This document shows positions 33,740 through 43,421 of a DNA stretch of 64,000 nt, one piece after another. The DNA is from Streptomyces sp. NA02950 (GTDB lineage: Bacteria > Actinomycetota > Actinomycetes > Streptomycetales > Streptomycetaceae): NCBI RefSeq assembly GCF_013364155.1, contig NZ_CP054916.1, positions 1,797,001-1,861,000 of the forward strand, read 5' to 3'. Below the pieces are notes generated by a model that was given only the letters and a program-made list of their open reading frames with translations, was not told the DNA's origin and ran no database searches. Made by a program: the position numbers and the translations under genes. The stretch's first letter is position 1. Every line of letters starts with the position of its first letter.

Positions 33740-34869
33740 CGGCGCTTGCCCGACGGCCGGCCGCGGCCCCGGCCGCGTGAGGTGGGCTGGCGGCGCTGGC
33801 CGACGACCCCTCCGGGGGCCGCTCCGGCGTCCTGGAGATCCGGATCGCTGTCGCCCTCCTCGGCCGACCGGTCGGCACCGGCCTCGGACTCGGCCTTGGC
33901 GGCCGCCGCGCGCTTGGCGCGCACCCGCTTGGCCAGCGCCTTCATCCGCGGGTCGCGTTCCTTCAGGTCGGCGACGAGCGGAGTGGCGATGAAGATCGAG
34001 GAGTAGGCACCGGCGGCGAGACCGACGAACAGCGACAGCGAGATGTCGTTGAGCATGCCCGCGCCGAGCAGACCGCCACCGATGAACAGCAGCGCACCGA
34101 CCGGCAGCAGCGCCACAACCGTGGTGTTGATGGACCGCACCAGGGTCGAGTTGAGGCTGCGGTTGGCGATCTCGCTGTAGGTGAAGCGGTTCTGTTTGGT
34201 GAGGTCCTTCGACGCTTCCTTGAGACCGTCGAAGACCACGACCGTGTCGTACAGCGAATAACCGAGGATCGTGAGCAGACCGATCACGGTACCGGGGGTG
34301 ACTTCGAAGCCGACCAGCGCGTAGACCCCGACGGTGATGGTGATGTCGTGGATCAGCGCGACCAGTGCGGCCAGTGCCATCCGCCATTCGAAGGCGATGG
34401 CGAGATAGATCACCACCAGCACCATGAAGATCGCCAGACCCTGCCACGCCTTGCCGGCGATCTGCTCGCCCCAGCTCGGGCCGACCAGCTGGGTGTCGAT
34501 CTTGTCGGCCTTGACGTCCAGCTTCTTGGCCAGCGCCTCCTGGACCGGCAGCGCCTCCTTGGTACCCAGCTCGCTGATCTGGATCCGCAGGCCGCCGCGG
34601 CCGAGCTCCTGGACGACCACGGTGTGGTCGTCGGCCGCCTTCTCGGCGGTCTGACGGACGTCGGAGGTCGAGACGCTGGTGTTGGGCGTGGTGAAGACGG
34701 CGCCGCCGGAGAACTCGATGCCCATGTTGAGGCCACGCACCGCCAGGCCGACGATGGCCGTGATGGTGATCAGTATCGAGATGCCGTACCAGATCTTGCG
34801 CTTGCCGACGAAGTCGTAGCCGACCTCGCCTCGGTAGAGCCTGGCGCCGAGAGTGCCGAGTCGCGACAT
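33736..34869 (-). CDS. secF: Protein translocase subunit SecF
   Basis: RND-fold partner of SecD that uses the proton motive force to complete export. The 377-residue protein has a first helix (ISILITITAIVGLAVRGL), a periplasmic P1-like domain starting NMGIEFSGGAVFTT, then five helices including TVGVYALVGFEVTPGTVIGLLTILGYSLYDTVVVFD; the last, YDTVVVFD, is the SecF signature. The basic tail after residue 320 is Arg/Ala-rich. It starts one base after secD. Confidence 0.95.
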   Translation of the reverse strand: MSRLGTLGARLYRGEVGYDFVGKRKIWYGISILITITAIVGLAVRGLNMGIEFSGGAVFTTPNTSVSTSDVRQTAEKAADDHTVVVQELGRGGLRIQISELGTKEALPVQEALAKKLDVKADKIDTQLVGPSWGEQIAGKAWQGLAIFMVLVVIYLAIAFEWRMALAALVALIHDITITVGVYALVGFEVTPGTVIGLLTILGYSLYDTVVVFDGLKEASKDLTKQNRFTYSEIANRSLNSTLVRSINTTVVALLPVGALLFIGGGLLGAGMLNDISLSLFVGLAAGAYSSIFIATPLVADLKERDPRMKALAKRVRAKRAAAAKAESEAGADRSAEEGDSDPDLQDAGAAPGGVVGQRRQPTSRGRGRGRPSGKRR

Positions 34870-34870
34870 C

Positions 34871-36643
34871 TCACGCCTCCTTCGTGTCGGCGGGGGCGGC
34901 GGAACGGCGCCGGCGCAGGGGCGGCTTGGCTCCCAGGCGCTCGGGGTCCAGACCGGACCAACGGTGGCCGTTCCCGAAGAACGGGCGGCGGGCGAGCAGC
35001 GTCATCAGCGGCTTGGTGAACAGGAACACCACCGCGACGTCGAGCAGCGTGGTCAGCCCCAGGGTGAAGGCGAAGCCCTGCACCTTGCCGACGGTGACGA
35101 TGTAGAGCACCGCGGCGGCCAGGAACGACACGAAGTCGGAGACCAGGATGGTGCGCCGGGCCCGCGGCCAGCCGCGCTCGACGGCGGGGCGCAGCGAGCG
35201 GCCCTCCCGGATCTCGTCGCGGATCCGTTCGAAGTAGACGATGAACGAGTCGGCGGTGATACCGATGGCCACGATCGCGCCGCAGACCGCCGGGAGGTTC
35301 AGCGCGAAGCCGATACCGGGGCCGAGCAACACCATGATCGTGTAGGTGAGGATCGCGGAGACCCCGAGGCTGGCCATGGCCACCAGGGCCAGACCGCGGT
35401 AGTAGACGACCAGGTAGAGCATCACGAGGGCCATACCGATGGCACCGGCGACCAGGCCCGCCTTGAGCTGCTCACCGCCGAGGGCGGCGGAGACGGTGGT
35501 CTCGTCCGCGATGTCGAAGGACAGCGGGAGCGCACCGTAGGACAGGACGTTGGCCAGGTCCTCGGAGCTCTGCTGGGTGAAACCGCCGGAGATGGTGGCG
35601 CGGCCGCCGGTGATCGCCGTGTTGACCTCGGGGTCGGAGACGACCTCGCCGTCGAGGACGATCGCGAAGCGGTTCTGCGGGGGCTGCTTGGCCGCCAGCT
35701 TGCCGGTCACATCGGCGAACTTCTTGGCGCCCTTGCCGTTGAAGTCGAGCTGCACGATCCAGCCCGAGGCGTTCTGGCTCTCGAAGACGGACGAGGCGTC
35801 GTCGACGTCGGTGCCCTCGACCTGGGCGGGGCCGAGCACGTACTTGGCGTCGCCCTTCTGGCCGCAGGCCAGGATGGAGTCGGTCGCCTTGGCGTTGGCC
35901 GCCTTCTCGGCCGCCGCGGCGCGGCCCTTCTTGGTGGTGCAGTCCAGCGCGGCGAAGTCCTTGGCCAGGTCGTTCTGCCCGTTGGGGGCGGAAGGCTTCT
36001 TGGTCTGGTCGCCCTTGGGGGACTTCGACGGGTCGGGGGTCGGCGTCTTGTCGGCCTTCAGCGCGCCCGGGACGGCCCGGCCCTGGGTGCTGGCGCTCGC
36101 GGACGGGGTGCCCGAGGGCCGGTCGCTCTTCTCGGTGCCCTTGTCGCCCTGCTTGCCCTTGTCACCCTGGTCGTTCTTGCCCTTGCCGCTGGCGGTGGGG
36201 GTCGGGGTGGCGGGCGGGGGGTTCTTCCCGCCGGAGGTGGTGGAGGTGGTCACCGGCCGGAAGTAGAGCTGGGCGGTGGTGCCGACCTGCTGCCGGGCCT
36301 GCTTCGCGTTCGTCCCCTTGGGGATGTTCACGATGATGTGCTTGTCGCCCTGCGTCTGGACCTCGGCCTCGGACACACCCAGACCGTTGACACGCCGCTC
36401 GATGATGCCGACGGCGGTGTTCATGTTGTCCGTGTTGATCGCGTTGGGCTTGCCCGGCTGGTTCTTGGCCTCCAGCGTGAAGCTGGTGCCGCCCGCGAGG
36501 TCGATGCCGAGCCGCGGCGTGGTGTGACCGGAGAGGAACATCCCCCCGGTGAGCGCCACGATGGCGATCAGAATCACGGCCAGGGCGCGGCCGGGCCTGC
36601 CCTGCGACCCGGGTGACCTGCGGCCCTTCTTCGGTGCTGCCAC
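34871..36643 (-). CDS. secD: Protein translocase subunit SecD
   Basis: Six-helix membrane protein working with SecF. The GTG at 36643 with AGGGAG upstream gives 590 residues; an in-frame GTG at 36676 is less likely. LRLGIDLAGGTSFTLEA-like sequence follows the first helix. The P1 domain is interrupted at about residues 115-215 by a Pro/Ser/Lys/Asp/Gly-rich low-complexity insert (for example GKGKNDQGDKGKQGDKGTEK). C-terminal helices carry AVCGAIVAIGITADSFIVYFERIRDE, the family signature. A terminator-like hairpin separates it from yajC. Confidence 0.94.
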   Translation of the reverse strand: MAAPKKGRRSPGSQGRPGRALAVILIAIVALTGGMFLSGHTTPRLGIDLAGGTSFTLEAKNQPGKPNAINTDNMNTAVGIIERRVNGLGVSEAEVQTQGDKHIIVNIPKGTNAKQARQQVGTTAQLYFRPVTTSTTSGGKNPPPATPTPTASGKGKNDQGDKGKQGDKGTEKSDRPSGTPSASASTQGRAVPGALKADKTPTPDPSKSPKGDQTKKPSAPNGQNDLAKDFAALDCTTKKGRAAAAEKAANAKATDSILACGQKGDAKYVLGPAQVEGTDVDDASSVFESQNASGWIVQLDFNGKGAKKFADVTGKLAAKQPPQNRFAIVLDGEVVSDPEVNTAITGGRATISGGFTQQSSEDLANVLSYGALPLSFDIADETTVSAALGGEQLKAGLVAGAIGMALVMLYLVVYYRGLALVAMASLGVSAILTYTIMVLLGPGIGFALNLPAVCGAIVAIGITADSFIVYFERIRDEIREGRSLRPAVERGWPRARRTILVSDFVSFLAAAVLYIVTVGKVQGFAFTLGLTTLLDVAVVFLFTKPLMTLLARRPFFGNGHRWSGLDPERLGAKPPLRRRRSAAPADTKEA

Positions 36644-36739
36644 CTTGTCGTTTCTCCCTGTCCAACCGCCCCGCACCGGGGGTGCGGCAGGCGGCCACGA
36701 AGTCTTGTGGGGGACGGCCCCTGCGGAGCCCTAACCGTC

Positions 36740-36781
36740 CGGGAACCGCGGCACGCCGAGCGGTGGGCGCCGCGGTTCCCG
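36740..36781 (-). terminator. Hairpin between yajC and secD
   Basis: Arms CGGGAACCGCGGC (36740-36752) and GCCGCGGTTCCCG (36769-36781) lie just after the yajC stop and 96 bp before the secD start. It may end the yajC transcript or act as a partial attenuator within the Sec operon. Confidence 0.6.
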
Positions 36782-36789
36782 GTATGGGT

Positions 36790-37293
36790 CTACTTCGCGT
36801 CGGTGCTGCCGTCCCGCTTGCCGCCGTCGGACGCGTCCGCCGTGTCGGCGTCGTCCTTGCCCAGGTCGACCTTCTCGACGTCCTTCCCGGCGTCGCCCAC
36901 GGCGTCCTTCGGGCCGGCGTCGTCGGCGTCATCGTCATCGGCGTGCGCGGCGCCGGTCAGCGAGGAGGCGTCGTCGGGGACGACGGGGCCGTGGCCGTCG
37001 GTCTCGGGGTCGATGCCGTGGACGATGCGGTTGTACTCCTCGTCCGGCAGGACCGCGCCCACGGCGTTCTTCGCGTAGATCGCGTGCACACCGGGGGCCA
37101 CCTCGAGGAGGACCGTGTCGTCGCTGACCTCCTTGACCGTGGCGTACATGCCACCGATGGTCCGCACACCGGTGCCCGGGTGCATCTCATCGCGCATCTG
37201 CGCCGCCTGGCGCTGCTTGTTCTTGGCCGATCGGGTCATCAGGAACATGGCTCCGATGAGCACGATGAACGGCAGGAGAGTCACGATATTCAC
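36790..37293 (-). CDS. yajC: Preprotein translocase subunit YajC
   Basis: Small partner of SecDF. The 167-residue protein has one N-terminal helix (VTLLPFIVLIGAMFLMTRSA) and the YajC core (HPGTGVRTIGGMYATVKEVSDDTVLLEVAPGV), followed by an acidic, disordered tail of about 70 residues rich in Asp and Ala that is longer than in most bacteria. It precedes secD and secF. Confidence 0.93.
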   Translation of the reverse strand: MNIVTLLPFIVLIGAMFLMTRSAKNKQRQAAQMRDEMHPGTGVRTIGGMYATVKEVSDDTVLLEVAPGVHAIYAKNAVGAVLPDEEYNRIVHGIDPETDGHGPVVPDDASSLTGAAHADDDDADDAGPKDAVGDAGKDVEKVDLGKDDADTADASDGGKRDGSTDAK

Positions 37294-37497
37294 GGGACGG
37301 AAATTCCTTCACACGACCGCCGGGGCGCGGCCTGGTTTTCGGGGATGGATACACCGCACGGTTCCCGGACGGCATACGGACGGCATCGGCGGAGTCTAAG
37401 CGAGCCCACGCCAATGGAACAACGCCCGGCATGACGTCGGGGTTCCTGACGCCGCCATTATTCGCTCTTCACGCCAGGATGCCGAAGAACCGCGCCC

Positions 37498-38586
37498 TCA
37501 TGCCTCGAACAGACCTGTCTGACCACCCGCGCCGGCCTGCTGGGGCGGGGTGAGACCCAGATGGGCCCAGGCCGCGGGGGTGCCGACGCGCCCCCGCGGC
37601 GTACGGGCCAGCAGCCCCTCCCGCACCAGGAAGGGCTCGGCGACCTCCTCGACCGTCTCGCGCTCCTCCCCCACGGCGACCGCCAGGGTGGACAGCCCCA
37701 CCGGGCCGCCGCCGAACAGCTTGAGCAGGGCGCTGAGGACCGCGCGGTCCAGCCGGTCCAGACCGCGTCCGTCCACGTCGTAGACGGCCAGGGCGCTGGC
37801 GGCGATCTCCCGGGTGATCACCCCGTCGGCCTTGACCTGGGCGTAGTCGCGCACCCGGCGCAGCAGACGGTTGGCGATCCGGGGGGTGCCGCGGGACCGC
37901 CCGGCGATCTCGGTGGCGCCCACGGGCTCGATGGTGACCTCCAGCAGTCCGGCGGAGCGGTGGATGACGCGCTCCAGCTCGGCCGGGGCGTAGAACTCCA
38001 TATGACCGGTGAAGCCGAAGCGGTCGCGCAGCGGGGGCGGCAGCAGCCCGGCCCGGGTGGTGGCGCCGACCAGGGTGAACGGCGGCAGCTCCAGCGGGAT
38101 GGCGGTGGCGCCCGGCCCCTTGCCGACGATCACGTCGACCCGGAAGTCCTCCATCGCCATGTAGAGCATCTCCTCGGCGGGCCGGGACATACGGTGGATC
38201 TCGTCCAGGAAGAGCACCTCGCCCTCGGTGAGGGAGGAGAGGATCGCGGCGAGATCGCCCGCGTGCTGGATGGCTGGGCCGGAGGTGATGCGGATCGGGG
38301 CGCCCATCTCGGCGGCGATGATCATCGAGAGGGTGGTCTTGCCGAGCCCGGGGGCGCCGGAGAGCAGTACGTGGTCGGCGGTGCCGCCGCGCTGCCGGGC
38401 CGCCTTGAGCACCAGGTCCAGCTGCTCGCGCACCCGCTCCTGGCCGACGAAGTCACCGAGGTCCTTGGGGCGCAGCGCGGCCTCCACCGCCTGGTCCTCA
38501 CCGTCGGCGTCGGCGCCCACCAGCCTTCCGCCCGCGCCGGGGGAAAGGTCCTCGGCGGTGGCCGGTGCGGTTTCGTCCCAGTTCAC
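37498..38586 (-). CDS. ruvB: Holliday junction DNA helicase RuvB
   Basis: AAA+ motor that drives branch migration with RuvA. The 362-residue protein has Walker [14 protein letters not shown] near residue 80, Walker [20 protein letters not shown] near 127, sensor 1 GATTRAG and the arginine-finger region [15 protein letters not shown]. The C-terminal winged helix includes [17 protein letters not shown]. It is 67 bp downstream of ruvA, the last gene of ruvC-ruvA-ruvB. Confidence 0.97.
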   Translation of the reverse strand: MNWDETAPATAEDLSPGAGGRLVGADADGEDQAVEAALRPKDLGDFVGQERVREQLDLVLKAARQRGGTADHVLLSGAPGLGKTTLSMIIAAEMGAPIRITSGPAIQHAGDLAAILSSLTEGEVLFLDEIHRMSRPAEEMLYMAMEDFRVDVIVGKGPGATAIPLELPPFTLVGATTRAGLLPPPLRDRFGFTGHMEFYAPAELERVIHRSAGLLEVTIEPVGATEIAGRSRGTPRIANRLLRRVRDYAQVKADGVITREIAASALAVYDVDGRGLDRLDRAVLSALLKLFGGGPVGLSTLAVAVGEERETVEEVAEPFLVREGLLARTPRGRVGTPAAWAHLGLTPPQQAGAGGQTGLFEA

Positions 38587-38653
38587 TGCGTATCGCCTCG
38601 CGATGTTGTGTCGAGCGGTGCCGCGGGTCGCGCCCCGGCGCGACGACGGCCGG

Positions 38654-39274
38654 TCACCGTGTGCGGTTCAGGGTCTGGAGGGCGGCCCGCAGCAGCTGGG
38701 CCACCTGGGGAGCGCCGCCGCCGGCGAGGGCCGCCTCGGCCTGCGGGGTGACGGCGGCGACCGCCTCGTCGGCCTCCCGGGGCTGGTAGCCCAGGCCGAC
38801 CAGGGCGGTGTGCAGCTGATCGCTCCAGCCCCCGGCGGGTGCGGGGCGGGCGCCGGGCACGGCGGAGCCGACCGGCGCGCCGAGCCGGTCCTTGAGCTCC
38901 AGCAACAGCTTCTGCGCACCTTTCTTGCCGATGCCGGGGACGGCGGTGAGCGCCTTCTCGTCCCCGGTGGAGACGGCGATCCGCAGCGCGTCCGGGGTGT
39001 GGACGGCCAGCATGGCCTGGGCCAGCCGGGGGCCGACCCCGCTGGCGGTCTGGAGCAGCTCGAAGACCTGGCGCTCGTCGTCGTCCGCGAAACCGTAGAG
39101 GGTGAGCGAGTCCTCGCGGACGACCAAGGAGGTGGCGAGCCGGGTCTGCTCGCCGAGGCGCAGCCCGGACAGGGTGCCCGGGGTGCACTGGAGCGCCAGG
39201 CCGACGCCGCCGACCTCGACGACGGCGGAGTCCGGGGCGAGGGCCGCGACCGGGCCGGAGACGAACGCGATCAT
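38654..39274 (-). CDS. ruvA: Holliday junction DNA helicase RuvA
   Basis: Tetrameric junction-binding protein. The 206-residue protein starts [25 protein letters not shown] (OB-fold domain I). Two HhH motifs follow in [17 protein letters not shown] and [22 protein letters not shown]. The C-terminal RuvB-binding domain is [16 protein letters not shown]. It overlaps ruvC by four bases. Confidence 0.96.
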   Translation of the reverse strand: MIAFVSGPVAALAPDSAVVEVGGVGLALQCTPGTLSGLRLGEQTRLATSLVVREDSLTLYGFADDDERQVFELLQTASGVGPRLAQAMLAVHTPDALRIAVSTGDEKALTAVPGIGKKGAQKLLLELKDRLGAPVGSAVPGARPAPAGGWSDQLHTALVGLGYQPREADEAVAAVTPQAEAALAGGGAPQVAQLLRAALQTLNRTR

Positions 39275-39804
39275 GGAAGACGGCCTTTCGTGGTGCGGTG
39301 GGCGGCGACGGCCCGCTGGAGGCGGTGGGTCGCGGGTGCCCGCCAGATGTGGCAGATGGCGAGCGCCAGGGCGTCGGCGGCGTCGGCCGGCTTGGGCGGT
39401 GCGTCGAGCCGCAGCAGCCGGGTGACCATGGCGCCGACCTGGGCCTTGTCCGCCCGTCCCGATCCGGTGACGGCCGCCTTGACCTCACTGGGGGTGTGCA
39501 GCGCGACCGGCAGTCCACGGCGGGCGGCGCAGAGCATCGCGACGGCGCTGGCCTGGGCGGTGCCCATGACGGTGCGCACGTTGTGCTGGCTGAACACCCG
39601 CTCCACGGCGACGCATTCGGGCCGGTGGGCGTCGAGCCACTCCTCGAGACTGCGCTCGATGAGGACGAGGCGGTCGGCGACCTCGGCGTCCGCCGGGCTG
39701 CGCACGACGCCGACGCCCAGCATCCGCAGGGGACGGCCCGCGACTCCCTCGACCACGCCGATACCGCACCGGGTCAGCCCCGGGTCGACGCCCAGCACCC
39801 GCAC
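39271..39804 (-). CDS. ruvC: Holliday junction resolvase RuvC
   Basis: Cuts Holliday junctions. The GTG at 39804 (GGGAGGGAG upstream) gives 177 residues. Catalytic acidic residues are visible in [14 protein letters not shown], the Glu of [11 protein letters not shown] near residue 66, and the C-terminal [28 protein letters not shown] is also typical. First gene of ruvCAB; a PafBC-type damage promoter motif lies about 44-66 bp upstream. Confidence 0.95.
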   Translation of the reverse strand: MRVLGVDPGLTRCGIGVVEGVAGRPLRMLGVGVVRSPADAEVADRLVLIERSLEEWLDAHRPECVAVERVFSQHNVRTVMGTAQASAVAMLCAARRGLPVALHTPSEVKAAVTGSGRADKAQVGAMVTRLLRLDAPPKPADAADALALAICHIWRAPATHRLQRAVAAHRTTKGRLP

Positions 39805-39847
39805 GACGCTCCCTCCCCTCACCGCCGCTTCGATCAACTGCTGACGC

Positions 39848-39870
39848 AGGCTAGCGGCTGCCACCGACAA
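39848..39870 (-). promoter_or_regulatory. PafBC (RecA-NDp) type DNA-damage promoter of ruvC
   Basis: The minus strand reads TTGTCGGTG, eight bases, TAGCCT. This is an exact fit to the consensus tTGTCRgtg-N8-TAnnnT known from mycobacteria and recognised by PafBC. The expected transcript start is near 39841, leaving a leader of about 37 bases before ruvC. No LexA box (GAAC-N4-GTTC) is visible in the gap to yebC. Confidence 0.78.
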
Positions 39871-39874
39871 CGCC

Positions 39875-39909
39875 GACGGGCCGGTGGGGTGTGTCCCCGC
39901 CGACCCGTC
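39875..39909 (-). terminator. Probable yebC terminator
   Basis: Fifteen-base near-palindrome GACGGGCCGGTGGGG / CCCCGCCGACCCGTC with a five-base loop and two mismatched positions. It lies just after the yebC stop. Confidence 0.5.
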
Positions 39910-39933
39910 CGCCGCATGTGCGCTGATGTGCCC

Positions 39934-40686
39934 TCAGGCGTCCACCTTGGCCATGACCTCGTCGGACACATCGAAGTTGGCGAAGACGTTCTGCACGTCG
40001 TCGCTGTCCTCGAGCGCGTCGATCAGCTTGAAGATCTTGCGGGCGCCGTCCTCTTCGAGCTGCACCTGCATGGTGGGCACGAAGTTGGCCTCGGCCGAGT
40101 CGTAGTCGATCTCCTGCTCCTGGAGCGCGCTGCGGACCGCGACCAGGTCGGTGGCCTCACTGATGACCTCGAAGGACTCACCGAGGTCGTTGACCTCTTC
40201 GGCGCCCGCGTCCAGGACCGCGCCGAGCACGTCGTCCTCGGTCAGCTCGCCCTTGGGGACGATCACCACGCCCTTGCGGTTGAACAGGTAGGAGACCGAG
40301 CCCGGGTCGGCCATCGAACCGCCGTTGCGGGTCATGGCGACGCGTACGTCGGAGGCGGCGCGGTTGCGGTTGTCGGTGAGGCACTCGATGAGCACGGCAA
40401 CGCCGTTGGGGCCGTAGCCCTCGTACATGATCGTCTCGTACTCGGCGCCGCCTGCTTCAAGACCGGCACCGCGCTTGACCGCGCTGTCGATGTTCTTGTT
40501 GGGAACGGACTGCTTCTTGGCCTTCTGAATGGCGTCGAAGAGCGTCGGGTTACCGTCCGGGTCGGCACCGCCGGTCCGGGCGGCGACCTCGATGTTCTTG
40601 ATCAGCTTCGCGAAGAGCTTGCCGCGCTTGGCATCGATCACGGCCTTCTTGTGCTTCGTCGTAGCCCATTTAGAGTGGCCGGACAT
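39934..40686 (-). CDS. yebC: YebC/PmpR-family transcriptional regulator or translation factor
   Basis: The 250-residue protein opens with the family signature [20 protein letters not shown] and contains [20 protein letters not shown] and [19 protein letters not shown]. YebC proteins have been described as DNA-binding regulators (PmpR) and more recently as factors that help ribosomes through difficult prolyl stretches; the sequence alone does not decide. It lies between pdxT and ruvC, as in mycobacteria. Confidence 0.93.
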   Translation of the reverse strand: MSGHSKWATTKHKKAVIDAKRGKLFAKLIKNIEVAARTGGADPDGNPTLFDAIQKAKKQSVPNKNIDSAVKRGAGLEAGGAEYETIMYEGYGPNGVAVLIECLTDNRNRAASDVRVAMTRNGGSMADPGSVSYLFNRKGVVIVPKGELTEDDVLGAVLDAGAEEVNDLGESFEVISEATDLVAVRSALQEQEIDYDSAEANFVPTMQVQLEEDGARKIFKLIDALEDSDDVQNVFANFDVSDEVMAKVDA

Positions 40687-40743
40687 CCGCCTGTCTCCTT
40701 CGCGTAACCCAGTGCTGTACGAACGCCTGCGATCCTACCGGGC

Positions 40744-41409
40744 TCAGGCTTGCCCGGACTGCCGCACCATGTCCACGAAGAGCGCGTGGACGCGGTGGTC
40801 ACCGGTCAGCTCCGGGTGGAAGGACGTCGCGAGGACATGGCCCTGCCGGACCGCGACGGTGTGCCCCTCGAACGTCGCCAGCACCTCGGCGGCGGCGCCC
40901 ACGGACTCCACCCACGGCGCGCGGATGAAGACGCCCTCGACCGGGCCGCCGTCGATGCCCTTGACGTCGATCCCGGCCTCGAAGGACTCGTTCTGACGGC
41001 CGAAGGCGTTACGGCGGACGATCATGTCGATACCGCCGATGGTCTCCTGGTCGTCACGGCCGTCGAGGATCTTGTCCGCGACCATGATCATGCCCGCGCA
41101 GGTGCCGTACACCGGCATTCCCGCGCGCACCCGCTCGCGCAGCGGCTCCAGCAGTCCGAAGATGACCGCCAGCTTGGACATCGTGGTCGACTCGCCACCG
41201 GGGATCACCAGTCCGGCGACCTCGGCCAGTTCCTCGGGGCGGCGGACGGGCCGTGCCGGGGCCCCGGCCGCGGCGAGCGCGGCGAGGTGTTCGCGGACGT
41301 CGCCCTGGAGGGCGAGCACACCGATCACGGGGGCGTCACCGGCCGTCGACGGGGCGGTGGACGATGCGGACGGCGCGAACGGCGCGGACGCGGGAGTCGA
41401 GGAAGACAC
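40744..41409 (-). CDS. pdxT: Pyridoxal 5'-phosphate synthase glutaminase subunit
   Basis: Releases ammonia from glutamine for PdxS. The catalytic Cys is in [10 protein letters not shown] near residue 103, the His and Glu in [11 protein letters not shown] near 200, and the N-terminal [13 protein letters not shown] is typical. The GTG at 41409 gives 221 residues; the first 25 (Ser/Ala/Pro-rich) are extra compared with most PdxT proteins, so a start closer to PVIGVLAL may be used. pdxS lies 85 bp upstream. Confidence 0.94.
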   Translation of the reverse strand: MSSSTPASAPFAPSASSTAPSTAGDAPVIGVLALQGDVREHLAALAAAGAPARPVRRPEELAEVAGLVIPGGESTTMSKLAVIFGLLEPLRERVRAGMPVYGTCAGMIMVADKILDGRDDQETIGGIDMIVRRNAFGRQNESFEAGIDVKGIDGGPVEGVFIRAPWVESVGAAAEVLATFEGHTVAVRQGHVLATSFHPELTGDHRVHALFVDMVRQSGQA

Positions 41410-41494
41410 GGAGCGAAGACCTCTCGGACGTCAGGGGCACCACGCGTCCGCCGGGACGCGTGGTGCCGGGTGGTGCCGGTGCGGGCGGGGCCGA

Positions 41495-42415
41495 TTACCA
41501 GCCGCGCTTGGCGTAGCGCTCGTTCTCGGGGAGGGTGTCGCAGTTGATGCCGACCATGGCCTCGCCGAGGTCGCGGGACACATCCGCGATGACCTTCGGG
41601 TCGTCGTAGAAGGTGGTGGCCTTCACGATCGCGGCGGCGCGCCGGGCCGGGTCGCCGGACTTGAAAATGCCGGAGCCGACGAACACGCCCTCGGCGCCGA
41701 GCTGGCGCATCAGCGCGGCGTCGGCCGGGGTGGCCACACCGCCCGCGGAGAACAGCACGACCGGCAGCTTGCCGACCGCGGCGACCTCCTGGACCAGCTC
41801 GTACGGGGCGCGCAGCTCCTTGGCCGCCGCGTAGAGCTCGTGGTTGTCCAGGCCGCGCAGCCGGGCGATCTCGCCCTTGATCTGGCGCAGGTGACGCACG
41901 GCCTCGACCACGTTGCCGGTGCCGGCCTCGCCCTTGGAGCGGATCATGGCCGCGCCCTCGGCGATCCGGCGCAGGGCCTCGCCCAGGTTGGTGGCGCCGC
42001 AGACGAACGGCGTGGTGAAGGACCACTTGTCGCTGTGGTTGACCTCGTCGGCCGGGGTGAGCACCTCGGACTCGTCGATGTAGTCGACGCCGAGGGACTG
42101 GAGCACCTGGGCCTCGACGAAGTGGCCGATCCGGGACTTGGCCATGACCGGGATGGAGACCGCGTTGATGATCCCGTCGATCATGTCCGGGTCGGACATC
42201 CGGGCCACTCCGCCGTCCTTGCGGATATCGGCCGGAACCCGCTCGAGGGCCATGACCGCGACGGCACCGGCGTCCTCGGCGATCTTGGCTTCCTCAGGGG
42301 TGACGACGTCCATGATCACGCCACCCTTGAGCTGCTCGGCCATACCGCGCTTGACGCGGGCGGTACCGGTCGCGGGAGCCTCGGAGTTGGACGTGCTGGC
42401 GGGCGTGCTGGACAC
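41495..42415 (-). CDS. pdxS: Pyridoxal 5'-phosphate synthase subunit PdxS
   Basis: Builds PLP from ribose 5-phosphate, glyceraldehyde 3-phosphate and ammonia. The 306-residue (beta/alpha)8 protein starts with GTG at 42415 behind GAGG. The family core starts [18 protein letters not shown], with catalytic Lys residues in [20 protein letters not shown] and [17 protein letters not shown]. It is followed by pdxT and yebC, a conserved order. Confidence 0.97.
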   Translation of the reverse strand: MSSTPASTSNSEAPATGTARVKRGMAEQLKGGVIMDVVTPEEAKIAEDAGAVAVMALERVPADIRKDGGVARMSDPDMIDGIINAVSIPVMAKSRIGHFVEAQVLQSLGVDYIDESEVLTPADEVNHSDKWSFTTPFVCGATNLGEALRRIAEGAAMIRSKGEAGTGNVVEAVRHLRQIKGEIARLRGLDNHELYAAAKELRAPYELVQEVAAVGKLPVVLFSAGGVATPADAALMRQLGAEGVFVGSGIFKSGDPARRAAAIVKATTFYDDPKVIADVSRDLGEAMVGINCDTLPENERYAKRGW

Positions 42416-42640
42416 GGTTTGACCTCACTCGATGATGAAAAGTGCGATGAGCCCATCGTAGGGCCGTTCGATACCCGTTCATGACCCGGCCATTCGGTCC
42501 AGGTCGAAGGCGCCTGTGCTACAGGGATGACAAAAGCGGCTGGGGGCCGGGCCCGGCAAGGGCCAATTGGCGGCCGGTGGCTCGAAGGCGGCGGAACCGC
42601 AGGTGAGCGGGGCGAGCGGGTCCGGCGGGCCGGCCAGGCC

Positions 42641-42684
42641 CGCGGCGGTTTGGCCCCCGCGGCGGTTTGGCCCCCGCGGCGGCC
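42641..42684. repeat. Short 18-bp tandem repeat
   Basis: The unit CGCGGCGGTTTGGCCCCC occurs twice in full (42641-42658, 42659-42676) and once in part, just downstream of the LemA-like gene. The rest of the 272-bp gap up to pdxS holds only the pdxS promoter region; no gene is recognised there. Confidence 0.85.
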
Positions 42685-42687
42685 GGG

Positions 42688-43230
42688 TCAGTGTCCGGCG
42701 CGGGCGGCCAGCGCGGCCGGCGGCTCGTCGTCCATCTCGAAGGCCAGCGGGAACGGGGCGTGCCCGGCCAGCCGGAACCAGCGCACCTTGCGGTGGCGGC
42801 GCAGCGCCCGGGCCGCGCGTACCGCGTCGTTGTGGAACCGCCGGGCCATCGGCACCCGCCGTACCGCCTCGGTCAGTTCGCCCAGCGCCTCCTCGCCGCC
42901 CGGCGCCTCCCGTACGACCTCGACCTGCGCGCTCTCCCCGAAGACGGCCCGCAGCGCCTGGCTCAGCTCGCTCTCGGCGACCTCCCGGTGCTCCTCCTCG
43001 GACTGCCGGGCGGCGTGGGCGGCCTGGTACAGCACCATCGAGGCGGCGGGGTCGAGCACTCCCGCGGTGGCCAGCTCCTGGGCGACCGAGGCGCGGCGCA
43101 GCAACTGGGCGTCCAGGGCCGCCCGTGCCGCGTCCAGCCGGCTGTGCAGCCGGTCGAGGCGGCCCGCGGTCCAGCTCAGATAGACGGCGATGACGACCAG
43201 CGCGGCCGCGATCCAGATCAATGTGCTCAC
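42688..43230 (-). CDS. LemA-like membrane protein
   Basis: A 180-residue protein. One N-terminal membrane helix (LIWIAAALVVIAVYLSWTAG) is followed by a helical bundle with RLHSRLDAARAALDAQLLRR and a C-terminal RRFHNDAVRAARALRRHRK followed by PLAFEMDD. These match the LemA pattern (variable helix, then R-x-N-D-A-V and a terminal F-x-D segment), so LemA family membership is likely though distant. Function unknown. Between its start and pimA lies the 310-bp repeat array. Confidence 0.65.
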   Translation of the reverse strand: MSTLIWIAAALVVIAVYLSWTAGRLDRLHSRLDAARAALDAQLLRRASVAQELATAGVLDPAASMVLYQAAHAARQSEEEHREVAESELSQALRAVFGESAQVEVVREAPGGEEALGELTEAVRRVPMARRFHNDAVRAARALRRHRKVRWFRLAGHAPFPLAFEMDDEPPAALAARAGH

Positions 43231-43421
43231 GGCGCGCCACGGTACCGCCTGTCACCTGCCATCGGGGGTGCCCATGGCTCCCCGCCCCGCCGGGGTCGTC
43301 GCACGGGCGCGGGCGCGCGACGTCAGCGCGGCTGAGCGCCGTGGGGGCGGGGTGGGGGCGGGGTGGGAGGAGACCCGGCACCCCGAGCGCGGTCACAGCC
43401 GGAAGCACGGGCGCGAGCCTG

